Below are positions 25,102 to 33,695 of a DNA stretch of 64,000 bases, piece by piece. The position numbers were made by a program, and so were the translations under genes. How positions within the stretch are numbered: the first letter of the stretch is position 1; each line of letters begins with the position of its first letter. The DNA comes from Rhizobium johnstonii 3841. GTDB taxonomy: Bacteria; Pseudomonadota; Alphaproteobacteria; Rhizobiales; Rhizobiaceae. Location of the stretch: positions 3,601,501-3,665,500 of the forward strand of contig NC_008380.1 in the NCBI RefSeq assembly GCF_000009265.1. Reading direction: 5' to 3'. The notes beneath the pieces are model-generated. The model was not told where the DNA came from. It saw only the letters and a program-made list of their open reading frames with translations, and searched no databases.

Positions 25102-26474
25102 GCCGGGATGCGGATCGTTGCCCTCAGTCCGCCGAGCGGGCTGTCACTGAGCGTGACGTTACCGCCGTGGCTGCGGGCGATGTCGCGGGCGATCGCCAGG
25201 CCGAGCCCGGTGCCTGATGCATCGAGATTGCGCGCCGTATCCAACCGGAAGAACGGCTTGAACACGTCCTCACGGTTCTTTTCGGGAATGCCAGGCCCGT
25301 CATCGTCGAAGATGACGGTCAGCCATTTGGCATTGTGCTTGGCCTCGATGTCGAGCCTATCGGCATACCGGCGCGCATTCGAGGCAAGGTTGGTGACGAG
25401 ACGCATGAAGGCGTTCGGCCTGACGGAAATATCGTCATCGCCTTCGATCGAATAGCTGAATTTTTTACCGTGCAGGGCGAAATCGGATTCCAGCTTCGCG
25501 AAGATCTCACTGAGTCTCAGCTCGCCGACATCCTCTTCGACCTCGCCGCGTGCAAAGGCCATATAGGCCTCCAGCATGGTCTGCATGTCGTTGACGTCGT
25601 CGTTGAGGCCATGCAGGTCGGGATTGTCGCCGGCCAGCGCCAGCTGCAGCTTGAAGCGGGTGAGGATGGTGCGCAGATCATGACTGACGCCGGAGAGCAT
25701 CGCGGTGCGCTGCTCGATCTGTCGTTCGATTCGCTCGCGCATCAGAATGAAGGCAAGGCCGGCGCGCCTGACCTCGTCAGCACCCCGCGGATAGAAATTA
25801 TCGGGCTTCTGCCCCTTGCCGAAGCTTTCGGCCGCGCGTGCCAAGGTCAGGATCGGCCGGATCTGCCCGCGCAGGAAGAGGATCGAGATGCCGATCAGGA
25901 CCAGCGAGGTGCCGACCATCCAGACGATGAAGATATGTGTGTTCGAGGCATAGGTCTGGCTGCGCTTGGTCAGCACCCGCAGGATCTTGTTGTCGAGTTT
26001 GATGCGGATCTCGACGAGGTTCGAATTGCCGACCGTGTCGATCCAGAAAGGCCGATGGATCTCGTCGGTGATCTCGTCGCTGAGGATGCCGTCGAGGATC
26101 GAGAAGAACGGCTTGACGCGCGGTGGCGGCAGATCGCCGTCCGGCTCGATCGAGATCTGCAGGCTGAGCTGGTCGCGGGCGATGCGGATGATCTCGCTAT
26201 AGTCCGAATTCTGCGGATAGGTCTCGATGATCTCGATGATCGCGGCGATGTCACGGGTAACCGCAAGCGACAGCCGCTCCGTTACCATCTGCCAGTGGCG
26301 CTCCATGAAAACGGCGGCGACGACGGATTGCAAGAGCACCATCGGAATGATGATGATCAGCAGCGAGCGCGCGTAAAGGCCGGTCGGCAACCGCCGGCGC
26401 AGCCAGCGGACGATCGAGCGCCAGCCCGGCGCAGAAGTGCGGTCTTCCCGCCGCAAGCTGTCGATGGTCACCAT
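25098..26474 (-). CDS. EnvZ-like sensor histidine kinase
   Basis: 458 residues. Two membrane helices (about 36-57 and 180-201) enclose a periplasmic domain of about 120 residues; then HAMP (IRPILTLARAAESFGKGQ), the dimerisation/phosphoacceptor helix with H265 in SGVSHDLRTILTRFKLQL, and an HATPase domain with N-box NLASNARRYAD, DDDGPGIP and GTGLGLAIARDIARSHGG. Third gene of the MarR-OmpR-EnvZ operon, 24 bp after the regulator. The signal is unknown. Confidence 0.92.
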   Translation of the reverse strand: MVTIDSLRREDRTSAPGWRSIVRWLRRRLPTGLYARSLLIIIIPMVLLQSVVAAVFMERHWQMVTERLSLAVTRDIAAIIEIIETYPQNSDYSEIIRIARDQLSLQISIEPDGDLPPPRVKPFFSILDGILSDEITDEIHRPFWIDTVGNSNLVEIRIKLDNKILRVLTKRSQTYASNTHIFIVWMVGTSLVLIGISILFLRGQIRPILTLARAAESFGKGQKPDNFYPRGADEVRRAGLAFILMRERIERQIEQRTAMLSGVSHDLRTILTRFKLQLALAGDNPDLHGLNDDVNDMQTMLEAYMAFARGEVEEDVGELRLSEIFAKLESDFALHGKKFSYSIEGDDDISVRPNAFMRLVTNLASNARRYADRLDIEAKHNAKWLTVIFDDDGPGIPEKNREDVFKPFFRLDTARNLDASGTGLGLAIARDIARSHGGNVTLSDSPLGGLRATIRIPA

Positions 26475-26498
26475 CAGCGCCGGTCCCGAACCTTGAGT

Positions 26499-27200
26499 TT
26501 AGTCGATGCTCAGCCTGTATCCGATGCCGCGCACGGTCTGCAGCCAGACGGGATTGGCGGGATCGTCCTCGATCTTACGCCTCAGCCGGTTGATCTGCAC
26601 GTCGATCGTCCGCTCGCCGACTTCGGTATCGTTGCCGATCAGTTCATGGCGGGGGATCGTATCGCCGGCGCGCCGCGCAAAGAGCAGCATGATCTCCTGC
26701 TCGCGGTCGGTGAGCCGGATCACCTCGCTGGCTTTCTTCAGCTCCTTGCGGGTCAGCGAGAAGGTGTAGGGGCCGAACATCACTTGTTCGATCTTCGGTC
26801 CCTCGCCGCCGGCGTTGCGGCGCAGGATGTTGTTGATGCGCAGCACCAGTTCGCGCGGGTCGAAGGGCTTGGAAAGATAGTCGTCGGCGCCCGCCTCGAG
26901 GCCTTCGATGCGGTTGCCCGATTCTGCCAGCGCCGTCAGCATGATGATCGGGACGTTCTTGATGGCGCGAAGCCCGCGGGTAACCTCGATGCCGGATTCA
27001 CCGGGCATCATCACATCCATGATGATCAGGTCGAAGTCGAGACCCGCAAGCTTGCGCTGCGCCTCGGCGCCGTCGGCGGCGACGGTGACGCGGAAGCCGT
27101 TTTCGGCGAGATAGCGATTGAGCAGCGCACGGATGCGGGAGTCGTCATCGACCACCAGCAAGTGCGCCGCATCGTCGGAAATATCTGTCTTGACCGCCAT
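26499..27200 (-). CDS. OmpR-family response regulator (PetR-like)
   Basis: 233 residues. Receiver domain with D62 (LIIMDVMMPGESG), the acidic pocket VVDDDS, T/K positions MLTA and KPFDPREL; C-terminal winged helix (LTDREQEIMLLFARRAGD ... DVQINRLRRKIEDDP). Directly follows the MarR gene (stop and start adjacent: TGAATG). A MarR gene followed by an OmpR-type gene resembles petP-petR of Rhodobacter; the name is only an analogy, since petABC is 27 kb away here. Confidence 0.92.
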   Translation of the reverse strand: MAVKTDISDDAAHLLVVDDDSRIRALLNRYLAENGFRVTVAADGAEAQRKLAGLDFDLIIMDVMMPGESGIEVTRGLRAIKNVPIIMLTALAESGNRIEGLEAGADDYLSKPFDPRELVLRINNILRRNAGGEGPKIEQVMFGPYTFSLTRKELKKASEVIRLTDREQEIMLLFARRAGDTIPRHELIGNDTEVGERTIDVQINRLRRKIEDDPANPVWLQTVRGIGYRLSID

Positions 27201-27692
27201 TCAATCCGCCTTCTGTCTGTCCCGCATGCCGCTGAGGAAAGCTTTTACGCCCTCCCGCACCTCCGCAGAAGCCCCTTCGAATGCCCGCTCAATGCGGCGC
27301 GATTGCGGCTCGGCAAGGGCAAGCGCCAGCTCTCGCCCCGATTTCGTCGGATAGAGCTTGCGCTGCCGCCGGTCTTCAGGACCTGCCACCTGGCGAATAT
27401 AGCCTGAGTCGATCAGCTGTTTCAGCACCCTTGCAAGGCTCTGCTTGGTGATCTTCAGCGTTTCGAGAAGATCGGCTACCGTCATGCCGGGATTGCGGTT
27501 GACGAAATGCACGACGCGGTGATGCGCCCGGCCGAAGCCGCTCTTTTCGAGGATAGCGTCAGGATCGGAAACGAAGTCGCGATAGGCGAAGAAGAACAGC
27601 TCGATGATCTCGAAATCGATGATATCAGTATCTTCCATCGGCGTGGCTAGCGGCTCTGGCTTGCCTGCTTTCGGGCCGGTCTGTCGTGACAC
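27201..27692 (-). CDS. MarR-family transcriptional regulator (PetP-like)
   Basis: 163 residues from GTG 27692 (AAAGGAAATG upstream); ATG 27641 is an alternative. Winged HTH of the MarR type: NRNPGMTVADLLETLKITK, QSLARVLKQLIDSGYIRQV and the wing GPEDRRQRKLYPT. First gene of a three-gene operon with a two-component system, so it may modulate the operon's expression or respond to the same stress. Confidence 0.87.
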   Translation of the reverse strand: MSRQTGPKAGKPEPLATPMEDTDIIDFEIIELFFFAYRDFVSDPDAILEKSGFGRAHHRVVHFVNRNPGMTVADLLETLKITKQSLARVLKQLIDSGYIRQVAGPEDRRQRKLYPTKSGRELALALAEPQSRRIERAFEGASAEVREGVKAFLSGMRDRQKAD

Positions 27693-27957
27693 TCGGCATT
27701 TCCTTTCTTTTCCGCGCGCTGCCGGAAGCTTTCGCGAAGATATGTCAGCTTTATTGACATAAATTTGCGTCGCTATTAGCTTCCGCGAACTCTGCGGGAG
27801 CCCCGCACGGCCTCTCATTTCCCTGGCATTTCCCCAGAAAACAAGGCCCGTCCGGCACTCCGACGCACTACGCGATTTCCCCTTGCGTCTGTGGATAAAA
27901 CGTAATGGGGACAACAATCAACAGGCATGGCGCGTGAAGCGCCGGAGGGGGTTAGGG

Positions 27958-28113
27958 ATGGTCGCCTGGAAAGGCGCCAAGATCCACGTGCTGACCCACG
28001 GCCTGCATATGCAAACGCCGTCTTCGAAGGCGAGCGCGCTCATCGACGATCTCGAAACACTGATGAACGACGACATGAAGGAAGTCTATCCGGCGGCGAT
28101 CGCCGCCGGATAA
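27958..28113 (+). CDS. Small hypothetical protein (51 aa)
   Basis: 51 residues, MVAWKGAKIHVL at the start and an acidic helix LIDDLETLMNDDMKE. The ATG has GGAGGGGG about 8-10 bases upstream. No membrane segment and no recognised domain. A 76-codon reading from 27883 is possible, but lacks such a ribosome site. Judged real from its codon use and ribosome site; function unknown. Confidence 0.6.
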   Translation: MVAWKGAKIHVLTHGLHMQTPSSKASALIDDLETLMNDDMKEVYPAAIAAG

Positions 28114-28148
28114 GGCCCTCACGCAATCGGCCCGGCCACTGCATAATT

Positions 28149-28172
28149 CCTAAAATCGGAATCGATTTAAGG
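28149..28172. repeat. Dispersed rhizobial palindrome
   Basis: 24-bp imperfect palindrome: left arm CCTAAAATCG, GAAT centre, right arm CGATTTAAGG (9 of 10 positions pair), flanked by GCATAATT. I recall this type of element as scattered in intergenic regions of Rhizobium and Agrobacterium; copy number cannot be checked here. Confidence 0.5.
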
Positions 28173-28255
28173 ATGCAACAGTTCAAAGTGCTACCGCGTC
28201 CGTTGCGGCTCTCGAAAAGACGCGCGGCGCTGTAGATACAGACCCGTCGGGCCTT

Positions 28256-28525
28256 TTATCTATGCGCCCGTGCCATGACCAGTCCGGCGAGCGTCGAGAG
28301 AATGCCGCCGCCGATCAGACCGCCGATGCCGTCGGCGATCAGGCCGGTCATAGCCGCTTCCCCGCCGACCATGCTGAGCAGCATGCCGCCGGCAACGCCG
28401 CCGATCGCACCGGCGATCGTACGGGCGACGACGTTGATCGCCTGCTGTTTCAAAGCGGCGCTCGCGGCGTTGCCGCCGATTGCACCGGCAATCAATTGTG
28501 TGATGAGCGGAAGTAGCGCTTCCAT
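28256..28525 (-). CDS. Small Gly-rich membrane protein
   Basis: 89 residues from ATG 28525, with GAGGAGG upstream. Almost entirely hydrophobic with repeated glycine-zipper patterns (IAGAIGG, IAGAIGGVAGGM, IADGIGGLIGGG), so probably two or three membrane helices packed through glycines. No family recognised. Confidence 0.75.
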   Translation of the reverse strand: MEALLPLITQLIAGAIGGNAASAALKQQAINVVARTIAGAIGGVAGGMLLSMVGGEAAMTGLIADGIGGLIGGGILSTLAGLVMARAHR

Positions 28526-28708
28526 GATTTCCTCCTCTGGCGATCTCCCCGATCGCCGATCCATGCCGAACCTTCGACATATTAGTATATTATCATATTT
28601 TGGAGGAAAGCGTTAAGAAATATCAACCGATGCGGGATTAAGGCAGGGAGAAGCGCCCCGGAACGAGGCGGTCCGACGTCCGCCTCGCCTCAGTTTCTGT
28701 CGATCACG

Positions 28709-29326
28709 TCATTGATAGACGTAGACGATCCGGCGTGTACCGGGATCGACCAGCACCGGCCGATCGTTAATCCTCGTATAGCGGTACTCGTAGTCGGGAA
28801 TCGTCTGGAAGGTGACGTCTGCAGGCACTTCAGCGCCGACGACGACATCGCCGCCAAGCTGCACCGCCTGGCCCGGATTGGTGTCGATATAGGTGCGGAC
28901 CGTCTCCGGCGGGGTGATGGTCTCGACCGCTCCGACAGGGCCGAGCAACTCGTCGCCCGGCGCCGGTTGTGGCTCGGCCGGAACGACACTCGCGGTCGAC
29001 TCGTAAGTCACGCTGGGAACGCCGATCTCGGCGCGGTGCTGTTCGACGATGACAGAGCTGCCGCCATGATCGACCTGCAGATAATCCGCATAGACCCAGC
29101 CGCGCATGCCGTTGACGTCGACGCGGCACCAGCGGCTGCCTTCGATGCAGCCGTCGAGCACCGCGGTCGAGCCGCGGGTAGCAAGGCCGACCGAGGGATA
29201 TTGTGGGCCGGGGCCAGCACGGACGTTGAGATCGTTGACCGTTGTCGCCATCATCTCCGCCTGCGCAAGACCGCCGCTCGCCAGGAGCACGGCTCCAGCC
29301 AACAGAATATTTCTCTTCAAGGTCAT
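28709..29326 (-). CDS. Exported SH3-like / DUF1236 protein
   Basis: 205 residues. Signal peptide (NILLAGAVLLASGGLAQA), a bacterial SH3 domain (TTVNDLNVRAGPGPQYPSVG ... GWVYADYL), a Pro/Glu-rich linker, and a DUF1236 module (VPADVTFQTIPDYEYRYTRI ending RRIVYVYQ). Probably periplasmic, perhaps contacting peptidoglycan through the SH3 part. ATG at 29326 has AAGGAGACG upstream. Confidence 0.85.
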   Translation of the reverse strand: MTLKRNILLAGAVLLASGGLAQAEMMATTVNDLNVRAGPGPQYPSVGLATRGSTAVLDGCIEGSRWCRVDVNGMRGWVYADYLQVDHGGSSVIVEQHRAEIGVPSVTYESTASVVPAEPQPAPGDELLGPVGAVETITPPETVRTYIDTNPGQAVQLGGDVVVGAEVPADVTFQTIPDYEYRYTRINDRPVLVDPGTRRIVYVYQ

Positions 29327-29613
29327 ATGAGCGTCTCCTTGGTTTCGATGGGCTGACAACGCGCGGGGTTCCACGATGTTCCCCGGCACTCCGCCCAGCG
29401 AAAAGCCGCTTGTGGGAGATTTCATCCAAGTACCTTGAAGAATTGAACAAAATTCAATTTTTCCGCTCTACGGCAATGGCGAAGAGAGGCATAAACTCTT
29501 GTTTCAGTCCGTCTTTTTGCCGTGAGGCAGGCCGCAATGGCGGAAGATTCCGGCTGTCCTTGCCGTGGTTTCGGACTATACCCGAAGCAACAGAGACACG
29601 AAGCGAGGCACAT

Positions 29614-30258
29614 ATGGGCATGCTCCAGGCCGGCATCATTCCGGTGACACCCTTCCAGCAGAACTGCACGATCTTCTTCGATCCCGATACCAAGGAAGGC
29701 GTCGTCGTCGATCCCGGCGGCGACGTGCCGCTCATCCTGCAGGCGATTACCCAGAACGGCCTGACCATCAAGGAAATCTGGCTGACACACGGCCATCTCG
29801 ACCATGCCGGCGGCGCCAGCGAGCTGAAGGAGGCCCTCGGCATCGACGTGGTCGGCCCGCATCAGGACGATCTGCCGCTGTTGCAACGGATCGAAACGCA
29901 GGCTGAAAAATACGGCATATCAGGATTGCGCGACGTCGTACCCGACCGCTGGCTGAAGGACGGCGACAAGATCTCTTTCGGCGCCCATGAATTCGAAGTC
30001 TATCACACGCCCGGTCATGCCCCCGGCCACGTCATCTATTTCAACCGTGCGCAGAATTTCGCTCATCTCGGCGATGTGCTTTTCAACGGCTCGATCGGCC
30101 GCACCGACCTGCCCGGCGGCAATCATCAGCAGCTTCTCGATTCGATCCGCGACAAGGTATTGCCGCTCGGCGACGACGTCGGCTTCATCTGCGGCCACGG
30201 CCCCGGCAGCCGCATCGGCGACGAGCGGCGAAGCAATCCCTTTCTCAAGGAAATCTGA
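29614..30258 (+). CDS. MBL-fold metallo-hydrolase (glyoxalase II-like, YcbL type)
   Basis: 214 residues. Metal motif THGHLDHAGG (HxHxDH), second-shell H in HTPGHAPGH, D in HLGDVLF and the C-terminal H in CGHGPGS, all intact. Short glyoxalase II-like enzymes of the YcbL type hydrolyse thioesters such as S-lactoylglutathione or related compounds. The ATG at 29614 is preceded by GAGG; the frame is open far upstream, but that part is not family-like. Confidence 0.9.
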   Translation: MGMLQAGIIPVTPFQQNCTIFFDPDTKEGVVVDPGGDVPLILQAITQNGLTIKEIWLTHGHLDHAGGASELKEALGIDVVGPHQDDLPLLQRIETQAEKYGISGLRDVVPDRWLKDGDKISFGAHEFEVYHTPGHAPGHVIYFNRAQNFAHLGDVLFNGSIGRTDLPGGNHQQLLDSIRDKVLPLGDDVGFICGHGPGSRIGDERRSNPFLKEI

Positions 30259-30295
30259 AGACGTGACAGGCGGGCGGCCAAGCTGCCCCGCCCGC

Positions 30296-30637
30296 TCACA
30301 TCATCTTTCGGCCGTTCGGCACCGGCTGTTCGACCGCAGCAAGCACGATCGCGCCATTCTCGTCCTCGAAACCCAGCGTCAGCACTTCCGAGCGGAACGG
30401 CCCGATCTGGCGCGGCGGGAAATTGACGACGCCGAGCACCTGCCGGCCGATCAGGTTTTCCGGCGTATAATGCACGGTGATCTGCGCTGAGGACTTTTTG
30501 ATGCCGATGTCAGGACCGAAATCGATCAGGAGTTTGAACGCCGGCTTGCGCGCCTCCGGAAAGGGACTGGCTTCAATGATCGTGCCGACGCGGATATCGA
30601 CACGCTCGAAATCGGCGTAGGTGATCTCTTCGGCCAT
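30296..30637 (-). CDS. csaA: tRNA-binding domain protein (CsaA-like)
   Basis: 113 residues, an OB-fold tRNA-binding domain (EMAP-II type). FERVDIRVGTIIEASPFPEA at the start, LLIDFGPDIGIKKSSAQIT in the middle, and VVNFPPRQIGPFRSEVL. CsaA has chaperone-like and tRNA-binding activity. It starts 10 bp after the proC stop; last gene of the ybjN-proC-csaA unit. Confidence 0.9.
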   Translation of the reverse strand: MAEEITYADFERVDIRVGTIIEASPFPEARKPAFKLLIDFGPDIGIKKSSAQITVHYTPENLIGRQVLGVVNFPPRQIGPFRSEVLTLGFEDENGAIVLAAVEQPVPNGRKMM

Positions 30638-30647
30638 ATGGTCTCCG

Positions 30648-31475
30648 TCAGCCAGCCAGTTCCTCGGCCCGCTTGCGCGCCGCAGCAAGGGCTGCGTCGA
30701 ACAAGGGCTGCATGCCGTCTTCGGCCATCAGCACGGCGAGCGCCGCCGCCGTGGTGCCGCCGGGAGAGGTCACATTCTCCCGCAGCCGCGAAGCGTCGTC
30801 GGGGGACTGGTGCATGAGTTCACCAGCCCCCGCGACTGTTTCCCGCGCAAGACGCATGGCGAGGTCCGCCTGCAGGCCGAGTTTACGGCCTGCCTCCGCC
30901 ATACATTCGACGAGATAGAATACATAGGCCGGACCGCTGCCCGAAAGCGCCGTCACGGCATCGATATCGGCTTCCGCCGGCACCCATTCGACCGGCCCCG
31001 AGACGCGCAGAAGGGAATGGACGCGTTCGCGCTGCGGATCGCTGACCCCTGAATTCGCAAAAGCGCCGGTGACACCGCGCCCGACCATGGCTGGCGTGTT
31101 CGGCATGGCCCGCACCATGGCGGCCTTGCCGAGATGTTTCTCGAGGAAACCGAGCGTCTTTCCGGCCGCGACCGAGACGACGACCGTGTCCGGCCCGACG
31201 GCGCTCTTCACCGCCGGCAGCACCGTTTCCATCACCTGCGGCTTGACCGCCAGGAACAGCACGCTTGCCTTCAAATCCTTAGGAAGCGCGGTCAGATGGG
31301 TGGCGCCGGCCTCGTTGATCGTCGAAAGCATCGCCGGCGACGGGCCTGGATCGACAACGATGACGGCCGAGCCCGGAACGCCGCTTTTCAGCCAGCCGGA
31401 GAGCATCGCCCCGCCCATGTTTCCGGCACCGATCAGAACGACGGGATGTGTCGAGGAGAAAGCCTTCGTCGGCAT
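30648..31475 (-). CDS. proC: Pyrroline-5-carboxylate reductase
   Basis: 275 residues. Last step of proline synthesis (P5C + NAD(P)H to proline). N-terminal Rossmann motif LIGAGNMGGAMLSGWL, FLAVKPQ, MPNTPAMVGRG, and the family signature SPGGTTAAAL near the C-terminus. The ATG at 31475 lies one base after the stop of the YbjN-type gene, indicating an operon. Confidence 0.95.
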   Translation of the reverse strand: MPTKAFSSTHPVVLIGAGNMGGAMLSGWLKSGVPGSAVIVVDPGPSPAMLSTINEAGATHLTALPKDLKASVLFLAVKPQVMETVLPAVKSAVGPDTVVVSVAAGKTLGFLEKHLGKAAMVRAMPNTPAMVGRGVTGAFANSGVSDPQRERVHSLLRVSGPVEWVPAEADIDAVTALSGSGPAYVFYLVECMAEAGRKLGLQADLAMRLARETVAGAGELMHQSPDDASRLRENVTSPGGTTAAALAVLMAEDGMQPLFDAALAAARKRAEELAG

Positions 31476-31476
31476 C

Positions 31477-31977
31477 TTATGCCTCGCCGACCGTTTCAAA
31501 CAGCACGGCTTCCATCGCCTTCGTCGCTTCCATGCCGGACCAGACAACGAACTGGAATGCCTGAAAATAGGCTTCGCAGGTGTCGAGCGCGCTGGAAAGC
31601 AGCACCTCCACCTGGCGATTGGTGGGCTCCGCGCCGCCGGCAAGCAGCAGCGATTGGCGGAAAATGACGACATCTTCCTGGCGCCAGAGGTCGAAATGAC
31701 CCATCAGCACCTGCCCGTTGATCGCCGAGAGCAGCTTGACCACCTCGTTGACCCTGATGTCGGGAACTTTGATATCGAAGGCGCAGCCAAGATGCAGCGC
31801 CTCGAATTCCTCCATCCAGGAGAAGGAGACGTGGTAGTCCGTCCAGCGCCCCTCGACCGTCATCGCGATCTCGTCCTCGCCGGACCGTTCGAACGACCAG
31901 TCGTTGTTGGAGGCAACGTACTCGATCATATCGACCGGGTTCGACTGACGCTCGACTTCCAATTCTATCAGGTTCAT
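31477..31977 (-). CDS. YbjN domain-containing protein
   Basis: 166 residues, YbjN/type-III-secretion-chaperone-like fold. Recognised from FSWMEEFEALHLGCAFDIKV and the helical C-terminal half (LLSAINGQVLMGHFDLW). Often precedes proC in rhizobia. Function is not known; YbjN in E. coli affects stress tolerance and motility. Confidence 0.83.
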   Translation of the reverse strand: MNLIELEVERQSNPVDMIEYVASNNDWSFERSGEDEIAMTVEGRWTDYHVSFSWMEEFEALHLGCAFDIKVPDIRVNEVVKLLSAINGQVLMGHFDLWRQEDVVIFRQSLLLAGGAEPTNRQVEVLLSSALDTCEAYFQAFQFVVWSGMEATKAMEAVLFETVGEA

Positions 31978-32163
31978 GCAGCACCTTCTTGACCGGAACG
32001 AATGCGACCTAACTTGGTGTACGAACACAAGAAAGACACACGCAAAATACCGGAACCACCACTCGGATGATCGTTGAACCGCTGCCAGACTTAACGCAGA
32101 TAACCTGCCCGGAGCTTACCAAGTCGCTTCGAATCATCATTTAAAATCAGTGTATAGCGCCCC
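31978..32163. other. Upstream region of the YbjN operon
   Basis: About 185 bp with no open frame of note. It should hold the minus-strand promoter of ybjN-proC-csaA and, at its right end, a possible plus-strand promoter with a GTATAG box (32152-32157) for the candidate sRNA. Confidence 0.4.
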
Positions 32164-32310
32164 CTGGCCCCTGCCAGCCCCCTGAAGGGAAAATAGGACC
32201 GGCCACTGTGGAAAGGCTCTTCGAAATTCAATTCAGAAGGGAGAATAAGCGACTCTGCGAATTGGCTTTTTTGGCAGTGTCCACAGGTGGAAAACTCACC
32301 TGGTTTTTTT
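32164..32310 (+). ncRNA. Candidate small RNA with intrinsic terminator
   Basis: Both flanking genes are on the minus strand, yet the plus strand carries a clear terminator: CAGGTG (32284-32289) - 7 nt - CACCTG (32297-32302) then seven T. Upstream are a 5' hairpin CTGGC/GCCAG (32164-32177), an outer helix CTGTGGA (32206-32212) / TCCACAG (32280-32286) and an inner helix CAATTC (32229-32234) / GAATTG (32259-32264). The outer helix and terminator stem share three bases. The 5' end is estimated from GTATAG at 32152. I recognise no family. Confidence 0.5.
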
Positions 32311-32319
32311 AAGGAAGAT

Positions 32320-32347
32320 GCGGCGTGTGGCATGAAGGCAACGCCGC
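32320..32347 (-). terminator. Probable terminator of the UbiK gene
   Basis: GCGGCGT (32320-32326) and ACGCCGC (32341-32347) form a 7-bp stem 20 bp after the stop; on the minus strand it is followed by a pyrimidine-rich ATCTTCCTT. Confidence 0.45.
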
Positions 32348-32366
32348 ATCTGTGTCGTATCGGGAC

Positions 32367-32627
32367 TTAAGCGCCCTCGCCGGCAAGCTTCGCCTCGAGT
32401 GCTGCTATGCGGGCGGCAAGCGCCTCGTTCTCGTCGCGTGCCTTGACCGCCATCTCGCGCACGGCCTCGAACTCCTCGCGCTTGACGATGTCCATGCTGT
32501 TCAGCCAACGCTCGGCCTGGGCGTTGAAGGCGGTTTCGATCTCCTTGCGGACGCCCTGGGCGGCACCGGCCGCATCGGTCATCAGCTTGGCGAATTCGTC
32601 CATGATGCGGTTCGTTCCGGTCGTCAT
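32367..32627 (-). CDS. UbiK/BMFP family accessory factor
   Basis: 86 residues of amphipathic coiled coil (FAKLMTDAAGAAQGVRKEIE ... REEFEAVREMAVKARDENEA ... RIAALEAKL). UbiK helps ubiquinone synthesis; Brucella BMFP is a membrane-fusogenic homologue. ATG 32627 follows GGAGAAAAA. Divergent from lgt across about 200 bp. Confidence 0.85.
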   Translation of the reverse strand: MTTGTNRIMDEFAKLMTDAAGAAQGVRKEIETAFNAQAERWLNSMDIVKREEFEAVREMAVKARDENEALAARIAALEAKLAGEGA

Positions 32628-32828
32628 GGCGTTTTTCTCCCTTCGCATGAGGTGAATTCAGCCCTTCAGGGCCTCGAGGATTGAGGTAGGGCTTCGCCAT
32701 CGACGATGCAAGCGCTTTACACGGGATAAGCTTGCCGGAACCGGCCGGTAACGGGCCATCACGAACAATGGACTTGACCGTCCGGGATCGCGGCGGCATG
32801 TTCCGCGCAACTCAACAGGTGGAAAACC

Positions 32829-33677
32829 TTGCCGACAGCAGCCGATCTCCTTGCCATTATGCCTTTGCCGGATATCGATCCGATCGCCTTTTCGATCGGT
32901 CCGCTGGCGATTCATTGGTACGGTCTCGCCTATGTCGCCGGGATCCTGCTCGGCTGGGCCTATGCGCGTCGCATCGCAGCCAATGACAGTCTCTGGCCCG
33001 GCAACGTCTCGCCGATATCAAAGACGCAGCTCGATGATTTTATCGTCTGGGCAGCACTTGGCGTCGTCCTCGGCGGTCGTCTCGGCTATATTTTCTTCTA
33101 TGATCTCCCCGCCGTCCTGCGCACTCCCGTCCGTGCGCTCGAGATCTGGAACGGCGGCATGTCCTTCCACGGCGGCCTGACCGGCACGACGATCGCCATG
33201 ATCCTCTTTGCCCGCCGCAACGCCATTCCGGTCTGGAGCCTGTTCGACATTGTCGCCGCCGTCGTTCCCTTCGGTCTGTTCTTCGGCCGCATCGCCAATT
33301 TCATCAATGGCGAGCTCTGGGGCCGGTTGACCGACGTGCCCTGGGCCGTGGCCTTCCCGACCGGCGGTCCCTTCGCCCGCCATCCGAGCCAGCTTTACGA
33401 AGCCGGCCTCGAAGGCATCGTTCTGCTCCTGGTGCTGGCCGCCTTCGTCTATGGCATGCGCGCGCTGAAAAGCCCCGGCTTCATTACAGGCGTCTTCGTC
33501 TGCGGTTATGCGCTGTCGCGCATCTTCGTTGAATTCTTCCGCGAGCCTGATGCCCAGCTCGGTTACCTCCTCGGCACGAACTGGCTGACCATGGGCATGG
33601 TGCTCTCCTCCCCGATGATCCTGCTTGGCCTCTGGGCGATGCTGCGGGCCCGCCGCCAGGCTGCGCTGCAGCTCTGA
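32829..33677 (+). CDS. lgt: Prolipoprotein diacylglyceryl transferase
   Basis: 282 residues, seven membrane helices. Transfers diacylglycerol from phosphatidylglycerol to the lipobox cysteine of prelipoproteins. The motifs SFHGGLTG and GRIANFINGELWGR are intact, as is HPSQLYEAGLEG. TTG at 32829 with AGGTGG 7 bases upstream is chosen; ATG at 32859 is possible. First gene of a plus-strand run with a methyltransferase, pgeF and an M24 protein. Confidence 0.95.
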   Translation: MPTAADLLAIMPLPDIDPIAFSIGPLAIHWYGLAYVAGILLGWAYARRIAANDSLWPGNVSPISKTQLDDFIVWAALGVVLGGRLGYIFFYDLPAVLRTPVRALEIWNGGMSFHGGLTGTTIAMILFARRNAIPVWSLFDIVAAVVPFGLFFGRIANFINGELWGRLTDVPWAVAFPTGGPFARHPSQLYEAGLEGIVLLLVLAAFVYGMRALKSPGFITGVFVCGYALSRIFVEFFREPDAQLGYLLGTNWLTMGMVLSSPMILLGLWAMLRARRQAALQL

Positions 33678-33695
33678 AACGGCAGGACGCGCGAC

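Noticed and set aside
25335..27407. 690-codon plus-strand open frame
   Set aside because: It is antisense to the MarR-OmpR-EnvZ operon, whose three proteins have all family motifs. GC-rich codon bias makes long antisense frames common; the translation shows no domain.
26499..27692. Naming the MarR/OmpR pair petP/petR
   Set aside because: The gene order is similar to Rhodobacter petPR, but petABC is far away here and orthology cannot be tested from sequence alone.
30264..30297. GC-rich inverted repeat GGCGGG/CCCGCC between the MBL gene and csaA
   Set aside because: It lies between convergent genes and may end transcription, but has no T-run; left out of the features.
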